DNA from: JBOHCT01 sp050699055
Lineage (GTDB): Bacteria > Actinomycetota > Actinomycetes > Streptosporangiales > JBOHCT01
Direction: 5' to 3'
DNA length: 9,001 bases
Assembly: GCA_050699055.1 (NCBI GenBank)
Contig: JBOHCT010000179.1
Span: 1-9,001 of the forward strand
Below the pieces are notes generated by a model. The model did no database searches, was not told the origin of the DNA, and saw nothing but the letters and a program-made list of their open reading frames with translations. Position numbers and translations under genes: made by a program. Shown here one piece after another: positions 1-6,150 of the stretch. Each line of letters begins with the position of its first letter. Within the stretch, counting starts at the first letter, position 1.

Positions 1-699
1 GTTCAGCACGCTGCCGAGCGAGTAGTGGGTGCCGTTCGCTCCCGCGGCCTTCTCGACCGCCTCGCTGATCGCGATGCCGAGGCTGCCCGGCGAGTCGGGG
101 TCGTCGGCGAGGATGCGGCGACCGGACTCGGTGACGTCGGAGGGGCTCGGGTGGACTGTCGCGCCCCAGGTCTGCATCATCAGACGGCGGTACGGCTTCT
201 GGTCGTACGAGGCACGGACCATCCACACCTCGCAGCCGAGGCCGAACTGCGCGCAGGCGAACGCGAGTGCGCTGCCCCATTGGCCCGCCCCGGTCTCGGT
301 GGTGAGCTGGCGGGTGCCCTCCACGGCGTTGTAGTAGGCCTGGGCGACGGCGGTGTTGGGCTTGTGGGAGCCGGCCGGGCTCACGCCTTCGTACTTGTAG
401 TAGATGCGGGCGGGCGTGCCGAGCGCTCGCTCGAGGCGCCGGGCGCGGTACAGCGGGGTGGGTCGCCACAACCTGTAGACGTCGACGACATCGTCGGGGA
501 TGTCGATGTAGCGCTCGGGTGTGACCTCCTGCTCGATGAGGGCCGCGGGGAACAGCGGCGCGAAGTCCTCGGGGCCGGCCGGTTCCAGTGTCGCGGGATG
601 GAGCGGCGGCGGGGGAGGAGCCGGGAGGTCGGCCAGCAGGTTGTACCACCGACGGGGAATCTCGCTCTCGTCGAGTGTGATCTTGGTGAACTCGTCCAT
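1..699 (-). CDS. trpB: TrpB2-type tryptophan synthase beta chain, N-terminal part (runs off left edge)
   Basis: Pyridoxal-phosphate enzyme of the TrpB family, which condenses indole with serine to make tryptophan in the cytoplasm. The 233 residues visible are the N-terminal half of a protein normally about 430-450 aa long; the frame is open to base 1. Residues 106-115 contain the GSHKPN motif. Its lysine (K113, bases 361-363) is the Schiff-base lysine, and SHKPN rather than AHKIN points to the TrpB2 subgroup. The family motif GAGQWG is at 137-142. An RPTPLY motif lies earlier, and a proline run sits near residues 25-35, before the catalytic domain. Two ATG codons are adjacent (702 and 699). 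GAGGG upstream is 6 nt from the second and only 3 nt from the first, so 699 is preferred. No trpA or other trp gene is visible, which fits TrpB2 genes that stand apart from a trp operon. TrpB2 proteins may act without TrpA, but that is family knowledge and not shown here. Confidence 0.93.
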   Translation of the reverse strand, partial: MDEFTKITLDESEIPRRWYNLLADLPAPPPPPLHPATLEPAGPEDFAPLFPAALIEQEVTPERYIDIPDDVVDVYRLWRPTPLYRARRLERALGTPARIYYKYEGVSPAGSHKPNTAVAQAYYNAVEGTRQLTTETGAGQWGSALAFACAQFGLGCEVWMVRASYDQKPYRRLMMQTWGATVHPSPSDVTESGRRILADDPDSPGSLGIAISEAVEKAAGANGTHYSLGSVLN

Positions 700-798
700 C
701 ATGTGCCCTCGCATCCAGCAACTCGTCGACGTGTGAACAATACGAGTGTTGAGGTTTGCCGCACCACCCGACGCACGGGGAGGGACGTCGGCGCACCG

Positions 799-804
799 TA
801 GACT
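799..804 (+). promoter_or_regulatory. Possible -10 box (TAGACT) for the bPH2 gene pair
   Basis: TAGACT lies in the divergent gap between trpB2 and the bPH2 genes and resembles actinobacterial -10 elements. It would place transcription start near 811-813, about 40 nt before the start codon at 853. No convincing -35 hexamer is found 17-18 bp upstream (acgggg), so this is a weak call. Confidence 0.3.
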
Positions 805-840
805 CAGGCTCCGTGGCAGTCAGCGCCCCGCGGCGAGCCG

Positions 841-845
841 AGGAG
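841..845 (+). promoter_or_regulatory. Ribosome binding site AGGAG deciding the 853 start
   Basis: AGGAG ends 7 nt before GTG 853. The in-frame alternatives at 883 (GTG) and 889 (ATG) have only an AAGG 12 or more nt upstream, so 853 is favoured. Going upstream in this frame there is no start codon before the TAG at 799. Confidence 0.7.
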
Positions 846-852
846 CTCGGCC

Positions 853-1404
853 GTGGCGGCAGGCAGAAGGCGAGCGCGACCAGTGAGCATGGCCGTACGG
901 CTGCGTCCCCCCGCCCACCGTGTCGCACGGTCGGCGGTGGCGCTGTGGGCGATCTACGGGTTGTTCGGGGCGCTCGTGCTCGGCGCCATCGGGGCGGGCG
1001 TGGCCTTCGGGCTGGATAGCTGGCAACCGGCCTGGCTGCCGGGGGTCGTGGCCGAGCACGTCTGGTGGGCGCCGTGGATCGGTCTCGTCCTCGCCGCCCC
1101 AGGACTGCTCATCGAGCCGTTGTGGCGCTACACCGTTCATCGCTGGGAGGTCAGCGGGGATGTCGTGTACACGTTGAGCGGTTGGTTCGATCGAGAGTGG
1201 CGCCTGGTTCCGATCAGCCGCATCCAGACTGTCGACACGACGGCCGGCGCGCTGGAGCGAACCTTCGGCCTGGCCACCCTCCGCATCCGTACTGCCTCGC
1301 ACGTGGGTTCATCGGAGATCTCCGGGCTCCCCGCGCCGGTCGCCCGCAGTCTGGCTCATGAGCTTGCGGAACGCGCGGGTGAGCTTCGGGACGACGCGAC
1401 ATGA
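853..1404 (+). CDS. YdbS-like membrane protein with one bPH2 (DUF304) domain
   Basis: A 183-aa membrane protein. An Arg-rich N-terminus precedes two hydrophobic segments (about 29-54 and 71-89). These are followed by a bPH2 domain, formerly DUF304, from about 92 to 172. The domain shows the usual pattern: a Y/W-V-x-x-D-x-V-Y strand, W..REWRLVPISRIQTVD, then ERTFGLATLRIRTAS. This matches YdbS of Bacillus, which is encoded beside YdbT; the function of the pair is not firmly known. The PH-like domain is predicted to face the cytoplasm next to the membrane. The GTG start at 853 is set by AGGAG 7 nt upstream. The stop overlaps the next gene's ATG in an ATGA (1401-1404), so the two are translationally coupled and probably form a complex. 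I infer the partnership from gene order and domain match; the molecular role is unknown. Confidence 0.85.
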   Translation: MAAGRRRARPVSMAVRLRPPAHRVARSAVALWAIYGLFGALVLGAIGAGVAFGLDSWQPAWLPGVVAEHVWWAPWIGLVLAAPGLLIEPLWRYTVHRWEVSGDVVYTLSGWFDREWRLVPISRIQTVDTTAGALERTFGLATLRIRTASHVGSSEISGLPAPVARSLAHELAERAGELRDDAT

Positions 1405-2909
1405 CACAACGCGGCGAGCGAGCAGCCGCAGAACCGAGTGCGGACCTCTCCGAGCCCCGCAGGGTGAGCCCGCGCGTCCTCGCGGTCCACCCCTTGCGCG
1501 GGTTGCGGCCGCTGATCATTCCGGTCGTGGTCGTGCTCGTCGCCGGCGGCACGTTCGACGCCGGACGGATCGTCACCGTCCCCGTCGCCCTCGCGCTCGT
1601 CCTCGTCGGCTCACTCGTCCGTTGGCTGACTTTCACCTACCGCATACGTTCCGACCGGCTCGAGATCTCCCGTGGCCTGCTCGGGCGACGGACCAGCACT
1701 ATCCCGCTCGATCGGATCCGTGGGGTCGACCTGACCGCCTCAGCGTTGCATCGCCTACTCGGCCTGGCCGTCGTGCGCATCGAGGCGGCCGCGGGCGGCG
1801 AGCGCAAGAACGAGGGGTCTCTCGACGCCGTGACCCTCGAGGAGGCTGAGCGCCTGCGGGCGGTGCTGCTTCGCCGTGCCGGCGTCGGTGGTGAGCCCGA
1901 GCCGAGGTCGGCGGACGAGGAACACGTGCTCGCTGAGCTGCGGCCCGCGTGGTGGCGCTATGCTCCGCTGTCCGCCGGCTACCTCCTCGCCCCGCTCGCC
2001 GTTCTGGGCAGCATAGTCGGCCTGGCGAGCGAAGTCGCGAGCGATCTCGGTGTCGACCCGACGCCGGAAACGGTACGCGACGCGTTCGAGGGAGGGCTGG
2101 TATCCCCATGGCTCATCATCGGCCTCGTGGCAGGGTTCGTTGTGTGCGTACCTCTCTTCGCCGTGGCGTCGTTCGCCCTGGTCAACTGGCACTTCAGGGT
2201 GCTCGTACGGGATGGGTCGCTCGTCTGCGAGCGTGGGCTCCTCACCCGCCGCAGCGTCTCTCTGGAGCGGCGTAAGATCCGCGGCTTCGAGCTGCGCGAG
2301 GGGATCCTCGAACGGCTCGGCGGTGCGGCCAGCCTGCAGGCCGTCGTCACGGGCGTCGCCGACCAGGCACATCGCGCACAGCTTCTGCCGATCGCTCCGC
2401 GCGTCGCCGCGCTCACCACCGCGTCCCGAGCGGTCGCAAGCTTCCACACCGCGCTGAGACCCCATCCCAGGGCGGCTCGGACACGACGGCTCGTGCGCGC
2501 GGTCGTACCGTGGATCTTGCTCGCGGGCCTCGCCGTGGCCGCCCATCAGATATGGCTGGCGCTGGCATTCGGCTGCGTGGCCGCCCTGGGAATCCCCCTC
2601 GGCCTCGATCGGTATCGCTCCCTTGGGCATGCGACAGACGAGGCGTGCGTGAGCGTACGCTCCGGCTCGCTGCGCCGGGTTCAGGCAGTCGTCCAACACC
2701 GAGCCATCGTCGGCTGGACCATCCGGCAGACCTGGTTTCAGCGGCGCGTGGGGCTCGCGACGCTTGTCGTCGGAGTCGGTGCGGGAAGCGGCGGCTACCC
2801 CGCCGTCGATCTGGCGGCTAACGAGGCGACGGCGTTCGCCCGCGAGGTCGCGCCCGAGCTGCTGGCGCCGTTCTCTCTCGAACTCAGTCGCGGCGACGGT
2901 GAGTGCTGA
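1401..2909 (+). CDS. YdbT-like membrane protein with three bPH2 (DUF304) domains
   Basis: A 502-aa polytopic membrane protein. Hydrophobic segments lie at about 37-50, 57-75, 185-209, 236-262, 364-380 and 382-400, grouped as three pairs. Each pair is followed by a bPH2 domain: about 78-157 (with TIPLDRIRGVDLTASALHRL), about 264-345 (SLERRKIRGFELREGILERL) and about 406-486 (RRVQAVVQHRAIVGWTIRQT, the most diverged). This hairpin-plus-bPH2 repeat, three times over, is the YdbT architecture, and the preceding gene supplies the single-unit YdbS partner. Start ATG 1401 overlaps the upstream stop (ATGA). The 3' end crosses 26 bp into the end of sepH on the other strand. Function is unknown; family members are annotated only as PH-domain membrane proteins. 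The role of the charged loop between TM segments at about 210-235 is also unknown. Confidence 0.87.
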   Translation: MTQRGERAAAEPSADLSEPRRVSPRVLAVHPLRGLRPLIIPVVVVLVAGGTFDAGRIVTVPVALALVLVGSLVRWLTFTYRIRSDRLEISRGLLGRRTSTIPLDRIRGVDLTASALHRLLGLAVVRIEAAAGGERKNEGSLDAVTLEEAERLRAVLLRRAGVGGEPEPRSADEEHVLAELRPAWWRYAPLSAGYLLAPLAVLGSIVGLASEVASDLGVDPTPETVRDAFEGGLVSPWLIIGLVAGFVVCVPLFAVASFALVNWHFRVLVRDGSLVCERGLLTRRSVSLERRKIRGFELREGILERLGGAASLQAVVTGVADQAHRAQLLPIAPRVAALTTASRAVASFHTALRPHPRAARTRRLVRAVVPWILLAGLAVAAHQIWLALAFGCVAALGIPLGLDRYRSLGHATDEACVSVRSGSLRRVQAVVQHRAIVGWTIRQTWFQRRVGLATLVVGVGAGSGGYPAVDLAANEATAFAREVAPELLAPFSLELSRGDGEC

Positions 2910-3714
2910 ACATGATCTCGTCCCACGACGGGACGGATGCTCGGCGCCCCCGACCGCCGGCGGCGCGGCGTTTGCGCTGCTGCGGTTCCGCGTCAGCGGG
3001 CGGCGGTGCGGGCTCGGCCGGCTCCTCCTTCGCCTGCTGAGGCTCAGGCGTGGGATCGGGCTCGGAGGGTGTCTCTGGTTCGGCCGGAGGGGCCGCTGCG
3101 ATACGCGGAACGAAAGGCGTGACGGTCTCGCCCGCGAGGTCGTCGGGGAAGGAGAGCCTTGACGCTTCCTCGTCGACCGGCGAGACGTGGCGCCGTGCGG
3201 GATCGAAGATCCACTCGGCGGAATGCGGGCGGGTCGCGACCTGGTAGTGGAGACGGATCTTCCATGTGCCGTCCTCACGCTTCCAGGAGTCCCAATCCGC
3301 GTTGTCAGCGTCGACGCCACGGGTCCGGAGGCGATCGGCGACGATCTCGCCGAGCAGCGGGCCCGATGTCGTGTCGCCTGGGCGGCGAATAGAGGTCCGC
3401 TGGGCCTCTTGAGCCATGAACTCTCTTTCCTGGAGCACAGGGCCCTCGAACCACCGAACGCGGTCGATCGGGATACCGGCGGCTTCCGCGATGTCGTCCG
3501 CCGTCTCTCCTGCACGAATGCGCGCCTGGATCTCCTTGGGTCGCAAGGGGCTCTCCACTTCGATCTGCAGCTGGCCGAGGCGGGACACGTGTCCGCTGAC
3601 AGCGGCACGCAACCGCCCATCGATGGGGAGCGAAAAGCGTGTGCCTCGAACCGGGGAGGCGAGCACGAGGTAGGTGCCGTCCTCGCTCACAGCGACGAGG
3701 CGCAGCTCCTGCAT
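2884..3714 (-). CDS. sepH: Septation protein SepH (DUF3071)
   Basis: SepH is an actinobacterial cell-division protein that binds FtsZ and promotes its assembly into division rings; it acts in the cytoplasm at septation sites. The 276-aa product shows the whole family plan. An N-terminal DUF3071 domain starts MQELRLVAVSEDGTYLVL. A helix-turn-helix-like segment sits at about 57-92 (LRPKEIQARIRAG...IPIDRVRWFEGPV). A second conserved block at about 138-175 contains WDSWKREDGTWKI and HSAEWIFDP. Then comes a Pro/Glu-rich flexible linker (about 207-245), a basic stretch (247-258), and the conserved C-terminal motif RASVPSWDEIMF (258-269). The linker is short compared with streptomycete homologues as I remember them. 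GGAGGGA lies 6 nt before ATG 3714, supporting that start. The last 26 bp overlap the 3' end of the convergent bPH2 gene, so no terminator fits between them. The upstream S8 protease gene is on the same strand, 125 bp away, but shows no functional link. Confidence 0.95.
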   Translation of the reverse strand: MQELRLVAVSEDGTYLVLASPVRGTRFSLPIDGRLRAAVSGHVSRLGQLQIEVESPLRPKEIQARIRAGETADDIAEAAGIPIDRVRWFEGPVLQEREFMAQEAQRTSIRRPGDTTSGPLLGEIVADRLRTRGVDADNADWDSWKREDGTWKIRLHYQVATRPHSAEWIFDPARRHVSPVDEEASRLSFPDDLAGETVTPFVPRIAAAPPAEPETPSEPDPTPEPQQAKEEPAEPAPPPADAEPQQRKRRAAGGRGRRASVPSWDEIMFSTHRRRD

Positions 3715-3774
3715 GCCCGTCCCTCCGCGTCCGTTCCCCGGATTCGAGTGTGTCGTTTCGTCCGCCTTGTGGCC

Positions 3775-3814
3775 AGCACCTGGCGCGGCATGTCGAACCT
3801 ACCGAGCACCTGGC
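3775..3814. repeat. Two direct copies of AGCACCTGGC, 30 bp apart, upstream of sepH
   Basis: Exact 10-bp copies lie at 3775-3784 and 3805-3814 (GCCAGGTGCT on the sepH-coding strand). The start-to-start distance of 30 bp is close to three helical turns. Between them the sepH strand carries TAGGTT (3801-3796), a possible -10 box, though the matching -35 position (CAGCGG) is poor. This may be a regulator site pair upstream of sepH or chance in a 125-bp gap. Confidence 0.35.
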
Positions 3815-3822
3815 CCGTCCGC

Positions 3823-3839
3823 TGGAGTGACCCCCTCCA
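3823..3839 (-). terminator. Weak hairpin just after the S8 protease stop
   Basis: TGGAG (3823-3827) and CTCCA (3835-3839) can pair as a 5-bp stem with a 7-nt loop directly after the protease stop codon (3842-3840 on the minus strand). There is no U-tract, which is common in actinomycetes. The stem is short, so termination here is uncertain. Confidence 0.22.
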
Positions 3840-5033
3840 TCACAACGCGCCCGTGTTCAGCAGACGGTTGTGCGTGTTCGCGGGAACGCCGTGCAACACA
3901 CCCTTGTCGGCGTTGGACTCGATCCAACGCGTGATCGTCGATGCGCTGGCGTCACCATAGGCGCTCTCATACAGGGCCGCCACGCCGGCGACGTGGGGGG
4001 CCGCCATGGACGTCCCGGTGAGCGTGCGCTTGCCACCGTTCAGCCAGTCGGAAGTGATGTCGACGCCGGGAGCGTAGACCTCCACGCACTTTCCGTCGTT
4101 GCTCCACTGTGTCGCCTTGTCGTGGTCGTTCGAGGCGGCGACCGTCATGACGCCCGTCGCCCCGGCGGGCGAGGCATCGCACGCGTCGCCGGATCCGTTG
4201 CCCGACGCCGCCGTCAGGTAGACGCCGGAGCGCACGAGCCGCGTCGCGGCGTCGTTCAGAGAGGGGGAGTGCTCACCGTCCAGGGACATGTTCGCGATCG
4301 CCCGCCCGGGAGCGTGCGCCGCGACCCAGTCCATGCCCTCGATGACATCGGAGAGGTTGCCGGACCCGTCGCAGTCGAGAACCCGCACGCCGCGGAGGCT
4401 GACACGCTTGGCGACCCCCCACGTGCGACCCCCGATCGTGCCCGCGACATGGGTGCCGTGGCCGCCGCAGTCCCGACCACTGCCGCCGGTCGCGTCGTAC
4501 ACGTCGCGGGCCCGTCCACCGAAGTCGGCCACGGAGGTATCGATGCCCGTGTCGATCACGTACGCCGTGACGCCCTTGCCTTTCGCCTTGGTGCGGTAGT
4601 GGCCGTCGAGCGGGAGGGTGGGCTGGTCGAGGCGGTCGAGCCCCCATTCGACCCCGGTCGCGTGGATGCGGCGGTCCTGCTCGATCCGCGTCACGGCGGG
4701 GTCGCGCCGCAGGGCCGCGAGCTGTTGATCATCCAAAGGGGCGGCGAAGCCGTTGAGCACGTGGTGGAAGACCTCGACGGCAGTGCCGTCGAGGAGGCGA
4801 GGAGCGACACCCGCCAGGACGTCGCGTACGGCGTGCCCCTGCCGCATCGTCACGATGTAGCGGTGCGGCACCCCGTCCCCCCCCGCCCGGAGGACCGGGG
4901 CATGGTGACCGTTCGAGGGCTGCCCGGTGGGAAGGGAGCCCACTCCGGGCAACGTTCCCAGAACAGGCGCCCCCAGAACAGGCGCTCCCACGACAGGCAG
5001 GAGCGCGGCGACGGCCACGGCCAGCTTCTTCAC
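3840..5033 (-). CDS. Secreted S8 family serine protease (subtilisin/proteinase K type)
   Basis: A 397-aa secreted subtilase made as a preproenzyme. The N-terminus has MKK followed by a hydrophobic stretch (4-25), a Sec-type signal peptide. Residues about 57-124 form an Inhibitor_I9 propeptide (HRYIVTM...LNGFAAPL...VTRIEQDRRIH). The catalytic domain follows from about 128. The triad is complete: D161 in VIDTGID, H192 in GHGTHVAGT, S342 in GTSMAAPHVAG; the oxyanion-hole Asn is N279 (AASGNG). Four cysteines (189, 221, 285, 316) could give two disulfides, as in proteinase K. There is no C-terminal P or sorting domain, so the enzyme is probably released. The start is GTG 5033, with GGAGG 4 nt upstream, a slightly short spacing; no other in-frame start fits. 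A TTGACG/TAGGAC promoter lies upstream. The substrate is unknown; a general extracellular protease is most likely. Confidence 0.94.
   Translation of the reverse strand: MKKLAVAVAALLPVVGAPVLGAPVLGTLPGVGSLPTGQPSNGHHAPVLRAGGDGVPHRYIVTMRQGHAVRDVLAGVAPRLLDGTAVEVFHHVLNGFAAPLDDQQLAALRRDPAVTRIEQDRRIHATGVEWGLDRLDQPTLPLDGHYRTKAKGKGVTAYVIDTGIDTSVADFGGRARDVYDATGGSGRDCGGHGTHVAGTIGGRTWGVAKRVSLRGVRVLDCDGSGNLSDVIEGMDWVAAHAPGRAIANMSLDGEHSPSLNDAATRLVRSGVYLTAASGNGSGDACDASPAGATGVMTVAASNDHDKATQWSNDGKCVEVYAPGVDITSDWLNGGKRTLTGTSMAAPHVAGVAALYESAYGDASASTITRWIESNADKGVLHGVPANTHNRLLNTGAL
4958..5002. repeat. Three tandem 15-bp units in the signal peptide region of the S8 protease
   Basis: The unit cccagaacaggcgcc (4958-4972) is repeated with one change at 4973-4987 and as a degenerate third copy at 4988-5002. 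Being 15 bp, it keeps the frame, and on the minus strand it encodes the GAPVL-GAPVL repeat at about residues 11-26. Slippage in this tract would change signal-peptide length without a frameshift. Confidence 0.8.
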
Positions 5034-5099
5034 GATGCCTCCAAGTTCGGCTCCCCGACGCAGCCAGCGGCGTGACGGGAAGGCTCACCGGCTAGCACG

Positions 5100-5129
5100 G
5101 TCCTAAGGGCAGCGAGCGGGGGCCGTCAA
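5100..5129 (-). promoter_or_regulatory. Sigma-70-type promoter for the S8 protease
   Basis: On the minus strand, TTGACG (5129-5124) is followed after 18 bp by TAGGAC (5105-5100). This is close to the principal-sigma consensus of actinomycetes (TTGACA, 17-18 bp, TAGRRT). Transcription would start near 5093, giving a leader of about 60 nt before GTG 5033. Confidence 0.6.
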
Positions 5130-5210
5130 GCCACCCCGAAACATTCGGCGCCGGGTGGTGACGTCGATACCGACAAGTGAGGCCAATCGGGGGACAGCCG
5201 TACCGACCGG

Positions 5211-5240
5211 TCGAAAACGCCTGGAACCTGGGCGTAGTCT
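5211..5240 (+). promoter_or_regulatory. Possible promoter for the membrane protein at 5266
   Basis: TCGAAA (5211-5216), 18 bp, then TAGTCT (5235-5240). The -35 matches TTGACA in four of six bases and the -10 resembles TAGRRT. It would start transcription near 5247, about 20 nt before the start codon, leaving room for the GGAGG site. Confidence 0.35.
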
Positions 5241-5255
5241 CTGGGGTTCGGAGAC

Positions 5256-5260
5256 GGAGG
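5256..5260 (+). promoter_or_regulatory. Ribosome binding site GGAGG deciding the 5266 start
   Basis: GGAGG is 5 nt from ATG 5266, 2 nt from GTG 5263 and 8 nt from GTG 5269. It rules out the longer frame open from GTG 5155, whose extra 37 residues are polar and precede this site. Confidence 0.65.
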
Positions 5261-5265
5261 ATGTG

Positions 5266-6036
5266 ATGGTGAGGCGACCTCAGCTAGGCGCGACCCCGGT
5301 GGCCGCCAGCGCTCTGGCCAGCTTTTCCGCCGCTGTGGCCGCCTCGTTTCTCGGGGTCTACGGCACCCTCGCGGGAGCGGGGTTGATGGCGGCGGTGGCG
5401 ACCGCGGGAACGGCGGTCTACCAGCATTACATGGAGCGCACCACCGAGCGACTGCGCGGCGTGCACATCTCCGTTCCGCGCGTGCGCATCCCCCAAGGGA
5501 AGTTCGGGCGGGCCGCGCGCGTGTCCCGGGACGAAGGGGGCAAGACCTCCACGGCAGGCGTCGCGGAGGAGCGCAAGCGGAGCGGGTACCTGTCCCGGTT
5601 GCCCGGATGGTTCTCTGCGCGACGTCGTTTCCTCGGCTACATAGGGGGCGGCGCTCTGGCGTTCGTCATCGCCCTCGTCGCCGTCACCGTGATCGAGGCC
5701 GGGGCAGGCTCCCCGATGTACCAGCTTGTCCGCGGGCGCGCGGACGGTCCCGGTACCACCTCCTTCGGCTCCGCCGTGCGGGGCACGTCCGACCACGGGC
5801 CGCAGGGCCATCCCGACCGCGGCAAGGCCCCGATGGCGCCCAGCCAGCCGTCGAGTACGGCCACCGCGTCGGACAGACCCTCGACTTCCCCGAGCGTGAA
5901 ACCGTCCACTCCGGCCAGCCCTTCGACCGCGCCCAGAACGCGGCCGTCCCCGTCGCCTTCGGCGGGTTCTACCTCACCCGTTCCCGAGCGGTCGGGTGGG
6001 CCGGTAGCCTCTCCCCAGTCGAGCCACTCCCCGTAA
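5266..6036 (+). CDS. Small membrane protein with a Ser/Pro/Thr-rich C-terminal tail, function unknown
   Basis: A 256-aa protein that I do not recognise as a named family. It has a hydrophobic, Ala-rich region at about 11-53, long enough for two close membrane passes. A basic loop follows (about 56-121, with MERTTERLRG and clusters such as RVRIPQGKFGR and EERKRSGYLSR). A clear single membrane segment is at 122-144. The tail from about 160 is low in structure: a Gly-rich part, then Ser/Pro/Thr/Ala repeats (about 190-256), as in tails that cross or stick to the cell wall. By the positive-inside rule the basic loop is cytoplasmic, so the tail would be outside. Proteins with this layout are common in actinomycetes as hypothetical membrane proteins. 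The gene lies divergent from the S8 protease and upstream of the lytic transglycosylase in the same direction, hinting at an envelope role, but nothing in the sequence shows an activity. Confidence 0.7.
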   Translation: MVRRPQLGATPVAASALASFSAAVAASFLGVYGTLAGAGLMAAVATAGTAVYQHYMERTTERLRGVHISVPRVRIPQGKFGRAARVSRDEGGKTSTAGVAEERKRSGYLSRLPGWFSARRRFLGYIGGGALAFVIALVAVTVIEAGAGSPMYQLVRGRADGPGTTSFGSAVRGTSDHGPQGHPDRGKAPMAPSQPSSTATASDRPSTSPSVKPSTPASPSTAPRTRPSPSPSAGSTSPVPERSGGPVASPQSSHSP

Positions 6037-6040
6037 CGGC

Positions 6041-6060
6041 AGGGGCGGGCCAAACCCCCT
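6041..6060 (+). terminator. Weak hairpin after the membrane protein gene
   Basis: AGGGG (6041-6045) can pair with CCCCT (6056-6060) around a 10-nt loop, 4 nt after the TAA at 6034-6036. The stem is short and no U-tract follows, so it may or may not separate this gene from the transglycosylase. Confidence 0.2.
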
Positions 6061-6092
6061 CTCCACTGAGGCATGCGTAGGTAGGAGGCGGC

Positions 6093-6097
6093 GAGGG
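6093..6097 (+). promoter_or_regulatory. Ribosome binding site GAGGG of the leader ORF
   Basis: GAGGG lies 5 nt before ATG 6103. It is the only good ribosome site upstream of the transglycosylase and is 49 nt from that gene's GTG, too far to serve it directly. Confidence 0.5.
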
Positions 6098-6102
6098 CAA
6101 CG

Positions 6103-6150
6103 ATGCCGCTGGGTAACCGTCCGTACGCTCGCTCGTTGGACCATCCGTGA
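6103..6150 (+). CDS. 15-aa leader ORF overlapping the transglycosylase start
   Basis: ATG 6103 opens a 15-codon frame (MPLGNRPYARSLDHP) ending at TGA 6148-6150. It has its own GAGGG 5 nt upstream. An in-frame TAG at 6082-6084 means it cannot extend further upstream. Its stop overlaps the GTG of the transglycosylase (GTGA, 6147-6150), and that GTG has no ribosome site of its own. The arrangement suggests that ribosomes ending the leader restart on the large gene. The peptide shows no run of a single amino acid that would indicate attenuation, and no signal or membrane segment. It could be a coupling device only. The alternative is chance, since a 15-codon frame is short. Confidence 0.45.
   Translation: MPLGNRPYARSLDHP

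Noticed and set aside
736..750. AACA/TGTT inverted repeat in the trpB2/bPH2 divergent gap
   Set aside because: Only 4-bp arms around a 7-nt spacer, and the match does not extend outward; not enough to call an operator.
25..801. Long plus-strand open frame opposite trpB2
   Set aside because: The minus strand encodes an unmistakable TrpB2 with catalytic motifs; this frame is its GC-driven antisense shadow and extends into the promoter gap.
813..1019. Possible leaderless gene from GTG 813, 8 nt after TAGACT
   Set aside because: The spacing suits a leaderless start, but the frame is out of phase with the bPH2 protein, is Arg/Gly-rich without motifs, and overlaps the AGGAG that serves GTG 853.
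1755..3620. 621-codon minus-strand open frame
   Set aside because: It runs antisense to the bPH2 gene and then out of frame through sepH. Its product is Arg/Ser/Pro-rich with no motif, as expected from a shadow frame.
3870..5075. 401-codon plus-strand open frame opposite the S8 protease
   Set aside because: The opposite strand has the complete catalytic triad, propeptide and signal peptide. This frame has no recognisable domain and is a shadow.
6037..6146. Riboswitch (ydaO/c-di-AMP type) upstream of the wall hydrolase
   Set aside because: Such riboswitches often precede actinobacterial wall hydrolases, but the gap is only 110 nt and I could not find the conserved ydaO core.
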